Source: Fen731 sp964354265
GTDB taxonomy: Bacteria; Actinomycetota; Humimicrobiia; Humimicrobiales; Humimicrobiaceae
NCBI GenBank assembly: GCA_964354265.1
Contig: CAYGYY010000017.1
Span: 1 to 33,128 of the forward strand
Direction: 5' to 3'
Length of the DNA stretch: 33,128 bases
Translations under genes and position numbers: made by a program
Notes under the pieces: generated by a model
The model's input: the letters and a program-made list of their open reading frames with translations, nothing else
The model's database searches: none
Told to the model about the DNA's origin: nothing
Shown: one piece after another, positions 1-6,710 of the stretch
Layout of the letters: every line of letters begins with the position of its first letter
Numbering within the stretch: the stretch's first letter is position 1

Positions 1-126
1 GAACATCTGCATACCTGCTGTAGTCAAAAGGACGCTCGCATCATCTGAAGGTATCAGGCTGGCTGAAGGCATGACCATATGGTCATATTTTTTAAAATAA
101 TCTAAATATGTTTTTCTAATATCCAT
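1..126 (-). CDS. alaS: Alanyl-tRNA synthetase, N-terminal fragment (runs off window)
   Basis: Only the first 42 codons are present; the gene continues beyond position 1. The reading starts at ATG 124-126 and shows the AlaRS class II amino terminus: an R-K-T-Y-L-D-Y-F helix followed by SASLIPSDDASVLLTTAGMQ, matching the family signature SASLVP..D..LL.T.AGMQ. AlaRS charges tRNA-Ala in the cytoplasm. A TAA lies in frame four codons upstream, so the start is bounded to ATG 126 or a CTG at 133-135. No good Shine-Dalgarno sequence precedes it. A TATAAT -10 box lies at 145-150, which would give a leader of about 10-12 nt. In Firmicutes alaS also lies downstream of the hisS-aspS cluster. The identity is secure; full length and catalytic integrity cannot be judged here. 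Confidence 0.88.
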   Translation of the reverse strand, partial: MDIRKTYLDYFKKYDHMVMPSASLIPSDDASVLLTTAGMQMF

Positions 127-144
127 CTGCTGCAGTTAAGATTT

Positions 145-150
145 ATTATA
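145..150 (-). promoter_or_regulatory. Candidate -10 element for alaS
   Basis: The minus strand reads TATAAT here, preceded by TTT. The predicted start of transcription is near 138, about 12 nt from the alaS ATG. The -35 region (around 168-173) is poor and lies inside the candidate RNA gene. The U-rich 3' tail of that RNA (151-156) directly abuts this box. Confidence 0.4.
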
Positions 151-345
151 AAAGAATGATACCCTATTTTTTCGTAACTATTTGAAGTGTTTCTATGCCC
201 GGTCCTCAAATATCTAACCTGCTCTCCTGTTTGCTTTATAAGTCCCGCTAACATGACGGGCATGTACGCCACAAACTAAGTTTGAGCTTATAAAGTAATT
301 TTGTTGGCACAAAATTAACTTTAGTTACGATAAAAACAGAGTATC
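151..345 (-). ncRNA. ssrS: Candidate 6S RNA (structured RNA between aspS and alaS)
   Basis: The minus-strand transcript would begin near 345, seven bases after a strong -10 box, and end near 151 in a U-rich stretch (AUUCUUUU), giving about 195 nt. Its two ends pair in a long, slightly irregular closing stem: 337-345 with 158-166 (nine pairs, two G-U), a bulged U336, 332-335 with 167-170, an A-A mismatch, then nine perfect pairs 322-330 with 172-180. Inside lie a bubble whose 5' side holds a hairpin (297-304 with 309-316, four-base loop) and a second nine-pair helix (287-295 with 234-242). That helix encloses an apical region with small hairpins. Size, long closing stem, central bubble, own promoter and U tail fit 6S RNA, which binds housekeeping RNA polymerase as an open-promoter mimic. 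In Bacillus subtilis one 6S gene (bsrA) also lies beside aspS (from memory). The alternative is a cis-acting leader of alaS, but no T-box consensus was found. The structure is read from sequence; the 6S name is inference. Confidence 0.6.
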
Positions 346-351
346 AAAATT

Positions 352-380
352 AATATATCACAATCATTTTGTTAATTCAA
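352..380 (-). promoter_or_regulatory. Strong promoter for the candidate 6S RNA
   Basis: Read on the minus strand: -35 box TTGAAT (375-380), a 17-base spacer (358-374), and -10 box TATATT (352-357) preceded by TGA, making an extended TGnTATATT element. The promoter lies just after the aspS stop and points into the structured RNA. The predicted first base is G345 or A344, precisely where the closing stem begins. The same architecture appears at 19965-19993. Confidence 0.6.
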
Positions 381-416
381 TTCAAGTAAAAATTGCCCGT
401 AATGAGTAAAAACAAC

Positions 417-2291
417 TCATGAATCTTTACCCTCATTTGAGTTTTTTTCACCGGCGCCCCTTTTTTGAATTTTTTTTATGTCAGCAAGTCTTATAAATAC
501 TTCTGACAGCTGCAGTTCTGTCACTGGTGACGGGGACTCGGTCATCATGCAGAAAGCAGATTGGGTCTTTGGAAATGCAATTACTTCCCTTATGCTCTCA
601 AGTTTTCCGATTAACATGACAAGCCTGTCCATTCCCAGCGCTATTCCGCCATGCGGCGGAGCGCCATATTCAAGAGAGCGCAATAAAAAACCAAAATTCT
701 CTTCTATCCTTCTATCATCGAAACCCAGAAGTTTAAAGATCTTTCTTTGCATATCTATATTGTTTATCCTAATGGAGCCTCCTCCTATCTCTGTTCCATT
801 GAGGACTATATCATATGCAAGGGAACTTACCTTAAGGGGTTCTTTTTCCAGAAGATTTTCTGTTTCTTTTGAGGGACTCGTAAAGGGGTGGTGTGTCGGT
901 GATAGTCTTTTTTCCCTTTCGTCCCATTCAAATAGCGGGAAATCTTCAACCCATATAAAATTAAAATTTTCTTCGTCTATCAGGTTAAGTCTCTCTCCAA
1001 GGTATGCTCTTATCGCTCCCAAAGAAATGCATGTCCTGAAGAAATCATCTGCTACCATCAATAGCAGATCATTTTCCCTGAGACCAAAATTGTTTATTAA
1101 TTTTTCTTTTTCTTCTGCAAGTATGAACTTTGCTATAGGTGAATTAAACTGGTTTCCGTTTTCCACTTTTATCCATATAAGTCCCCCAGCTCCATATTTT
1201 TTTGCCGTATCAATAAAACCATCAAGGTCTTTTCTAGAAAAATCTTTTGCATCTTCTATTTTTATACATTTGATGCAACCACCCTTATTCAAAACATTAA
1301 TAAATATATTGAACTGGCTGTCGGCAAAAATTTCTGTTATGTCAGATATTTCCAAACCGAACCTGAGGTCCGGTTTGTCACTGCCATATTTTTCCATACT
1401 TTCTTTCCATGAAAGCCTCTGGAAAGGAATTTTTAATTCTTCACCAATAGTTTCAATGAAAAGCTTTTGCAGCAATCTTTCAATAAGGTCTATCACATCA
1501 TCTGCCTTTACGAAAGACATCTCCAGGTCTATCTGGGTAAACTCAGGCTGCCTGTCAGCTCTCAGGTCTTCGTCCCTGAAGCATCTTGCTATCTGGTATA
1601 TCCTGTCAAAACCTGAAAACATCAGTATTTGTTTGAACAGTTGAGGTGATTGCGGGAGCGCATAGAAATCCCCGGGATTCAACCTGGATGGTACCAGGAA
1701 ATCCCTTGCTCCCTCAGGGGTGCTTTTCGCAAGAATCGGCGTCTCTACTTCAATAAAACCATTCTTATTCAGGAATTCCCTGGTTAGTGAAGTAATTTCA
1801 TGCCTAAGTCTTAAATTCCCCTGCATTTCATCAGTCCTAAGGTCAATATACCTGTATTTTAATCTTGTCATCTCATCAACCCTGCCCCTGCTGTCAAGCG
1901 CGAAGGGGGAAGTCTTTGAATAGCTTAAAACAGAAATATTATCAGCAGCAATCTCGATTTCACCAGTAGGAAGACCGCTGTTTATTGTGTCTATAGACCT
2001 TGCCTTTACCCTGCCTTCAACAGAAATTATAAATTCTGTCCTGAGCTCTCTTGCAATGTTATAAATTTGAGTGTCCTGGTTTGCATCGATAATAATCTGG
2101 ACAATGCCTGAAAAATCACGCAAGTCTATAAAAATAAGTTTCCCATGGTCTCTTCTCTTATTTATCCAGCCACATATTTTTACAGCTGACCCCACGCATT
2201 CCTTTGTGAGCTCACCACAGAGAACTGTCCTTAGCTCTGTCCTGTATTTATTGAAATCAATCTTTTTTTTATAATCATACCTTTCATTCAT
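417..2291 (-). CDS. aspS: Aspartyl-tRNA synthetase (bacterial type, likely non-discriminating)
   Basis: A 624-residue class IIb synthetase that activates aspartate and charges tRNA in the cytoplasm. The OB-fold anticodon-binding domain covers about 18-130, with G-W-I-N-K-R-R-D-H-G at 41-50. The catalytic core begins near 160, with motif 2 FRDEDLRADRQPEFTQ at 238-253 and motif 3 GIALGMDR at 549-556; the bacterial GAD insertion lies between them. Length is slightly above the usual ~590, with about 20 extra N-terminal residues. His49 in RRDHG is the residue that non-discriminating AspRSs carry where discriminating ones such as E. coli have Leu. This suggests it may also charge tRNA-Asn and depend on GatCAB. 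The ATG start at 2289-2291 overlaps the hisS stop by four bases (ATGA), so translation is probably coupled. A weak hairpin (402-420) overlaps its stop codon. Confidence 0.97.
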   Translation of the reverse strand: MNERYDYKKKIDFNKYRTELRTVLCGELTKECVGSAVKICGWINKRRDHGKLIFIDLRDFSGIVQIIIDANQDTQIYNIARELRTEFIISVEGRVKARSIDTINSGLPTGEIEIAADNISVLSYSKTSPFALDSRGRVDEMTRLKYRYIDLRTDEMQGNLRLRHEITSLTREFLNKNGFIEVETPILAKSTPEGARDFLVPSRLNPGDFYALPQSPQLFKQILMFSGFDRIYQIARCFRDEDLRADRQPEFTQIDLEMSFVKADDVIDLIERLLQKLFIETIGEELKIPFQRLSWKESMEKYGSDKPDLRFGLEISDITEIFADSQFNIFINVLNKGGCIKCIKIEDAKDFSRKDLDGFIDTAKKYGAGGLIWIKVENGNQFNSPIAKFILAEEKEKLINNFGLRENDLLLMVADDFFRTCISLGAIRAYLGERLNLIDEENFNFIWVEDFPLFEWDEREKRLSPTHHPFTSPSKETENLLEKEPLKVSSLAYDIVLNGTEIGGGSIRINNIDMQRKIFKLLGFDDRRIEENFGFLLRSLEYGAPPHGGIALGMDRLVMLIGKLESIREVIAFPKTQSAFCMMTESPSPVTELQLSEVFIRLADIKKIQKRGAGEKNSNEGKDS

Positions 2292-3568
2292 TTGTTATTG
2301 CTCCTGAAAATATCTGATATTTTGTACTTTTCGTTTTTCCAGTCAAATTTGAATTGCGCAAAGTTCTTTAAATCCTTAACAGTTAAAAGGCCAGTTTCCA
2401 GCTCATCTTCACCAATCACCGTTATATGGCTGTAACCATTTTTTTCTGCAGCTTTTATCTGGCTTCCTATGGCTTTTATTTCATAACTTATGTCACATGT
2501 TATATTTTGTTCCCTGAATAATTGCATAATTTTTAGCGCAAAAGACTGATATTGCCCGGAAAGCAATATCACTAGAACTGAAGGGCTGAACTCAGATTCT
2601 GCATACCTGATATTTAACTGTTTCATAAGCAGCGCTGTCCTGTCTATCCCGATTGCAAAACCTATCGAAGGTATCTGCGGGCCTCCAAATTGCGAAATAA
2701 GGTTGTCGTATCTGCCTCCTCCGCCAAGGGCATTTTGAACACTCTGGAGTTCTTCAGAAATTATCTCAAAAATAGTCCTGGTATAATAATCAAAACCTCT
2801 TACCAGTTCTTCTTTAATGACATAATTTATTTGCAGTAGCTCTAACAAACTGCATACTTTTAAGATATGCTCCTTACAGGCGCTGCATATATAATTATAT
2901 ATTTTAGGGGAACCTGAAATAACGCTCATGCACTCTTGCACTTTACAATCGAAAATCCGCAAAGGATTTTTTTCATATCTTGTCCTGCAATCAGGGCATA
3001 AAGATTCAATTCTAGGTTTAATGTTTGACTTAAAGACCTTTATATATTCATTCCTGCACTCCAGGCAACCAACACTGTTTATAAGCAACTTTAAATTTTT
3101 AAATCCCAACCTTTCAAAAATAGAACTTAGCAGCCATATCACTTCTGCATCAATTAATGGTTCGGATACTCCCGCTGCTTCCACTCCTATCTGCCAGAAT
3201 TCGCGCATCCTTCCTTTCTGAGGTCTTTCATAACGGAACATGTTACCTATATAGAAAAGTTTCAGCGCAAATTTTTCCAGATATAGTTTATGCTCTATAA
3301 TAGCCCTCACTACAGAAGCAGTCCCTTCGGGGCGCAACGTAAGGGAGCGGCCTTTTTTATCTGTAAAAGTGTACATTTCCTTACGGACAATGTCAGTATT
3401 TTCACCAATTCCTCTATCAAAAATTTCTGTGTGTTCAAAAGCAGGTGTTATTATTTCTGAATAATTGAATAGCCTGAATAGCTCCCTTGATGAATTAATG
3501 ATAAAATCCCTGTATTTTATATCTACACCTAGAATATCACTCGTGCCCCTGGGAGAGTTTAAAACCAA
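2288..3568 (-). CDS. hisS: Histidyl-tRNA synthetase
   Basis: A 426-residue class II HisRS of normal length. The PRGT signature is at residues 6-9. Motif 2 FRYERPQKGRMREFWQIGVE is at 111-130, and the histidine-binding loop LVRGFDYYTRT at 255-265. The C-terminal anticodon-binding domain covers about 330-420. The insertion domain carries eight cysteines at 168, 171, 191, 194, 208, 213, 228 and 231, a pattern common in Gram-positive-type HisRS and suggestive of metal binding. Translation starts at TTG (3566-3568), inside the last codons of the upstream hydrolase gene (10-base overlap). A GGCGGTG Shine-Dalgarno-like sequence sits just upstream. The start is supported by PRGT being expected within the first ten residues. 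It is followed by aspS with a four-base overlap, so hydrolase, hisS and aspS form one coupled unit. Confidence 0.97.
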   Translation of the reverse strand: MVLNSPRGTSDILGVDIKYRDFIINSSRELFRLFNYSEIITPAFEHTEIFDRGIGENTDIVRKEMYTFTDKKGRSLTLRPEGTASVVRAIIEHKLYLEKFALKLFYIGNMFRYERPQKGRMREFWQIGVEAAGVSEPLIDAEVIWLLSSIFERLGFKNLKLLINSVGCLECRNEYIKVFKSNIKPRIESLCPDCRTRYEKNPLRIFDCKVQECMSVISGSPKIYNYICSACKEHILKVCSLLELLQINYVIKEELVRGFDYYTRTIFEIISEELQSVQNALGGGGRYDNLISQFGGPQIPSIGFAIGIDRTALLMKQLNIRYAESEFSPSVLVILLSGQYQSFALKIMQLFREQNITCDISYEIKAIGSQIKAAEKNGYSHITVIGEDELETGLLTVKDLKNFAQFKFDWKNEKYKISDIFRSNNK

Positions 3569-4215
3569 TCAGCACCGCCTTCCAGAAAATCATCGCTTAA
3601 ATAATAATTGTTTGCTATCTCGTTTTCCATTGTAGTTGTTGCGCCGTGGCCGGGATTTACAATAAGGCTGCTGTCAAACTCCCTTATCTTTTTTAATGAC
3701 CTGGAAAGCTGGCCAGAATTTCCTCCAGGCAGATCTGTCCTTCCAACTCCGCCCCTGAAGAGCAGATCCCCGGTAAAAAGATAATTCCCGGTTTTGATAG
3801 AAATACCGCCAGGTGTATGGCCAGGCATTTCATAAACTTCTATGTCCAGGCTTGAAAAATTTTTAATGTCATTATCATCTATCAATTTATAAGTCCTCAA
3901 TGATAATGTATTTGAACCTAAAAGAGAAGACATGTTTTTTTCAGGGTCTGTTGCTATAAATTCGTCATCTTTATGAAGGAAAAAAGGAATTTCATAAAAA
4001 TCGACAAGTTCAGGTACTGCTCCAATGTGGTCATAGTGGCCATGAGTATTCAGGATAAACTCCGGTTCCAGTTTTTCATCAAATATATATTCTGTTATGG
4101 CTTTAAAGTCTGCACCTGGATCGATAATAAAGCATGAGTTTTCATGCGCATCCCCCAAAGATACTATATAGCAGTTAACATTATAAAAACCGAGTATTAA
4201 TTTCTTTACTTTCAA
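3559..4215 (-). CDS. Metallo-beta-lactamase-fold hydrolase (glyoxalase II-like)
   Basis: A 218-residue cytoplasmic enzyme with the complete binuclear metal site of the glyoxalase II subgroup: THGHYDH at 57-63, His133 in PGHTPGG, Asp150 in LFTGDLLF, and His190 in NPGHG. The family hydrolyses thioesters or similar substrates using zinc or iron. The exact substrate cannot be told, because the C-terminal substrate-binding domain of true hydroxyacylglutathione hydrolase is absent. Its place between rel and hisS is a recurrent arrangement in Firmicutes-type genomes. The start TTG at 4213-4215 overlaps the rel stop (TTGA). The fold and metal site are secure; the physiological role is unknown. Confidence 0.88.
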   Translation of the reverse strand: MKVKKLILGFYNVNCYIVSLGDAHENSCFIIDPGADFKAITEYIFDEKLEPEFILNTHGHYDHIGAVPELVDFYEIPFFLHKDDEFIATDPEKNMSSLLGSNTLSLRTYKLIDDNDIKNFSSLDIEVYEMPGHTPGGISIKTGNYLFTGDLLFRGGVGRTDLPGGNSGQLSRSLKKIREFDSSLIVNPGHGATTTMENEIANNYYLSDDFLEGGADWF

Positions 4216-6548
4216 GCTTGCTTTCTGGGTAAAACCCTGTATACGTCATAAACAGAATTGATCTGCCTAAGATTATTTATTATATCCTTTAATATATATT
4301 TATTGCTTATTTCAATTATGAACCTGAATTTTACATTTCCTGAGCGGTTGGAACGCAGGGTACTGGCATTGATGATATTGAGATCGTACTCGCTAATTAC
4401 ATTTGTGATATCCCTTAGCAGTTTGGTCCTGTCTATTGCCTCAACCTGTATTTCTGCATTGAATTTATATGGCGCATAACTGTCCCAGTTGACTTCAATG
4501 AATCTTGGCTCTTCATTTTGCATAAGCATTAAAACATTATTACAGTCATTGCGGTGGACAGAGATGCCTTTGCCCCTTGTAATATATCCAACAATTTTAT
4601 CTCCAGGTACAGGGTTACAGCATTTTGCAATAGTAACAAGGACATTGTCCATTCCCTTTACTATAACCCCGCTTCCGGTGCGTTTTGGAGACACCGGGCG
4701 TGAAGTTATATCCTCTATTGTCATGTCCTTTTCAGGCTCTGATTCCTGGTTAAGCTTTTTAAGTATTCTTGTAAAAACCTGATGAACAGATATTTTATGG
4801 GAACCTATATTCCGCAATAATCCATCCATATTTTCATAATTAAGGTCTGATGCTACATCATCAAATATGCGCGAAGGGACATCCTTAAAAGACAGGCTGT
4901 TTTTCCTCAGCGTCTTAAGCATCAGTTCGCGGCCGGCATTATAAGATTCCTGCCTTTCTTCCTTCGAAAACCATTGTTTTATTTTATTTCTTGCAGTTGA
5001 TGTCTTGATTATTGAAAGCCAGTCCCTGCTGGGACCTTTGGGAGTCTTTGACGTTATTATCTCAACGATATTCCCGTTTTCAAGCTGGCTTTCTATGGGC
5101 ACCATTACGCCATCTACTTTAGCTCCAATGCAATTATGCCCTATATCAGTATGAATGAAATATGCAAAATCAATCAGTGTTGCCCCCCTTGGCAGATTTA
5201 TTACTTTGCCTTTTGGGGTAAAAACAAATATCTCCTCTTCAAATAAATCCAGCTTTAATGACTCGAGGTAATCCTGAGGGTCCTTCAGTTCTTTCTGCCA
5301 GTCAAGCAGCTGTCTTATCCAGGATATGCGTTTATCAAATTCTGTAGGCGCCAGTATACCTTCTTTGTATTTATAATGAGCAGCAATACCATACTCAGCA
5401 AATTTATGCATTTCAAATGTCCTTATCTGGATTTCAATAGGATCTCCTCTCTGGCTTATAACCGTAGTGTGAAGCGACTGGTACATATTAAATTTTGGAT
5501 TTGCAATATAATCCTTGAACCTTCCAGGCACAGGTTTCCATATTGCATGTATTATTCCCAGTACTGCATAGCAGCTTTTTACATCCTCCACTATTATCCT
5601 TATTGCAGTAAGGTCGAATATCTCGTCAATATCCCTGTTCTGGCGCGATATTTTATTATAAATACTGTAATAACTCTTGACCCTTCCGCTTATGTCTGCC
5701 GGTATATTTACTTCTTTTAATTTTTCAGAGACTATTTTAATCGATTCATCGACATGCGACTGCCTTAGATTTATCCTTTCCTGGACCATTTCCTTGATTT
5801 TTAAATACTGTTTCGGATACAAAGCTTCAAAGCTTAGATCTTCAAGTTCAGATTTTACCTGGTATATTCCCAGTCTGTGGGCAATCGGCGCATAGACTTC
5901 AAGGGTTTCGATAGCTTTGAGTATTCGTTTTTCCTTGCTTATCGGGGCAATTGTACGCATATTATGGAGCCTGTCTGCAAGCTTGACTACTATTATCCTG
6001 ACGTCTTCAGACATGGCAATTATCATTTTTCTCAGATTTTCTACCTGTTTCTCTTCCCTGCTTGAAAATACTATCCTGTCAAGTTTTGTAACACCGTTTA
6101 TTATATTTGCTATTTTCTCACCGAATTCTGATTTTACTTTTTCATAAGTGAATTCAGTGTCTTCGATAAGGTCGTGGAGCATTGCTGATATTATTGAAGT
6201 CTGGTCAAGCTCGATATCTGCAAGGATTTTTGCTACTTCAAGGGGATGGACTACAAAAGGTTCACCTGATTTCCTGTACTGGTTTTCGTGGTGTTTTTTT
6301 GCAATCGCATAAGCTTTATCCAGAAGGCCTACGTCAAGCTGGGGGTTGTATGACTTTATTTTAGCTACAAGATTGTTATAGATTGCATCAAGATCCACCT
6401 GTTTTATATCTACTTCCTTAGGGGAATCAGGTGATATCTTTATTATGAAATCGCCATCTTCCCTTTTAGCTTTTTTAGCAGGATAGGGTACCCTGATAGC
6501 TACATCGTTATTGAGGTCTGCTTCTATTTTATCTTTTAAAGGATTCAT
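4212..6548 (-). CDS. rel: Bifunctional (p)ppGpp synthetase/hydrolase (Rel/SpoT type)
   Basis: A long RSH protein that makes and degrades the stringent-response alarmone (p)ppGpp. Numbered from a possible TTG start at 6557, the hydrolase HD domain has His104 and HDLIEDT at 128-134, so hydrolysis appears intact. The synthetase domain follows, with SYYSIYNKIS near 295 and RFKD at 346-349. RFKD is the RxKD signature of bifunctional Rel enzymes rather than the ExDD of synthetase-only RelA. A TGS domain (about 445-505), a conserved-cysteine region (CCNPVPGD) and a C-terminal ACT domain (about 700-780) complete the usual order. It has about 40-50 extra N-terminal residues. The ATG at 6546-6548 is chosen over TTG 6555-6557; neither has a clear Shine-Dalgarno sequence. 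A TATAAT box lies at 6567-6572. The usual Firmicutes neighbours apt and dtd are absent. Confidence 0.95.
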   Translation of the reverse strand: MNPLKDKIEADLNNDVAIRVPYPAKKAKREDGDFIIKISPDSPKEVDIKQVDLDAIYNNLVAKIKSYNPQLDVGLLDKAYAIAKKHHENQYRKSGEPFVVHPLEVAKILADIELDQTSIISAMLHDLIEDTEFTYEKVKSEFGEKIANIINGVTKLDRIVFSSREEKQVENLRKMIIAMSEDVRIIVVKLADRLHNMRTIAPISKEKRILKAIETLEVYAPIAHRLGIYQVKSELEDLSFEALYPKQYLKIKEMVQERINLRQSHVDESIKIVSEKLKEVNIPADISGRVKSYYSIYNKISRQNRDIDEIFDLTAIRIIVEDVKSCYAVLGIIHAIWKPVPGRFKDYIANPKFNMYQSLHTTVISQRGDPIEIQIRTFEMHKFAEYGIAAHYKYKEGILAPTEFDKRISWIRQLLDWQKELKDPQDYLESLKLDLFEEEIFVFTPKGKVINLPRGATLIDFAYFIHTDIGHNCIGAKVDGVMVPIESQLENGNIVEIITSKTPKGPSRDWLSIIKTSTARNKIKQWFSKEERQESYNAGRELMLKTLRKNSLSFKDVPSRIFDDVASDLNYENMDGLLRNIGSHKISVHQVFTRILKKLNQESEPEKDMTIEDITSRPVSPKRTGSGVIVKGMDNVLVTIAKCCNPVPGDKIVGYITRGKGISVHRNDCNNVLMLMQNEEPRFIEVNWDSYAPYKFNAEIQVEAIDRTKLLRDITNVISEYDLNIINASTLRSNRSGNVKFRFIIEISNKYILKDIINNLRQINSVYDVYRVLPRKQA

Positions 6549-6566
6549 ACCGGTCAAAGGAATATT

Positions 6567-6572
6567 ATTATA
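6567..6572 (-). promoter_or_regulatory. Candidate -10 element upstream of rel
   Basis: The minus strand reads TATAAT. A TTGTTA at 19 bases or TTACAC at 16 bases upstream could serve as a weak -35. Transcription would begin near 6560, leaving almost no leader before the TTG (6557) and about 12 nt before the ATG (6548). The 153-base gap 6558-6710 also holds an AT-rich stretch with long T-runs downstream of recJ on the minus strand. A weak ATCC/GGAT hairpin there (6632-6646) is followed by six Ts and may terminate some recJ transcripts. Confidence 0.35.
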
Positions 6573-6710
6573 TTGAAATCACTCTAAGGTGTAACAAGTT
6601 TATTCTGTTTTAAAAAAAAATTAAATAAAAAATCCAAAAACAGGATCAGCAATTATTAAATTATATATTATTAATGTAAAATTGCACATCAGCACAATAA
6701 CTGGAAGACG

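Noticed and set aside
127..416. T-box leader for alaS
   Set aside because: No AGGGUGGNACCGCG-like T-box core and no terminator/antiterminator pair; the closing stem and own promoter fit a stand-alone RNA better.
127..416. tRNA, SRP RNA or RNase P RNA in the aspS-alaS gap
   Set aside because: No tRNA T-loop or CCA-like end, no SRP GGAA/GNAR apical motif that I could place, and the region is far too short for RNase P RNA; a GAGGA segment alone is not enough.
402..420. Intrinsic terminator at the end of aspS
   Set aside because: ATGAGT/ACTCAT is a weak AT-rich stem overlapping the stop codon and is not followed directly by a T-run.
478..1644. Long plus-strand open frame opposite aspS
   Set aside because: It mirrors the aspS codons, has no domain signature or ribosome-binding site, and aspS is certain.
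6681..6698. Terminator hairpin after recJ
   Set aside because: ATTG/CAAT gives only four sound pairs with wobble pairs inside; too weak to call.
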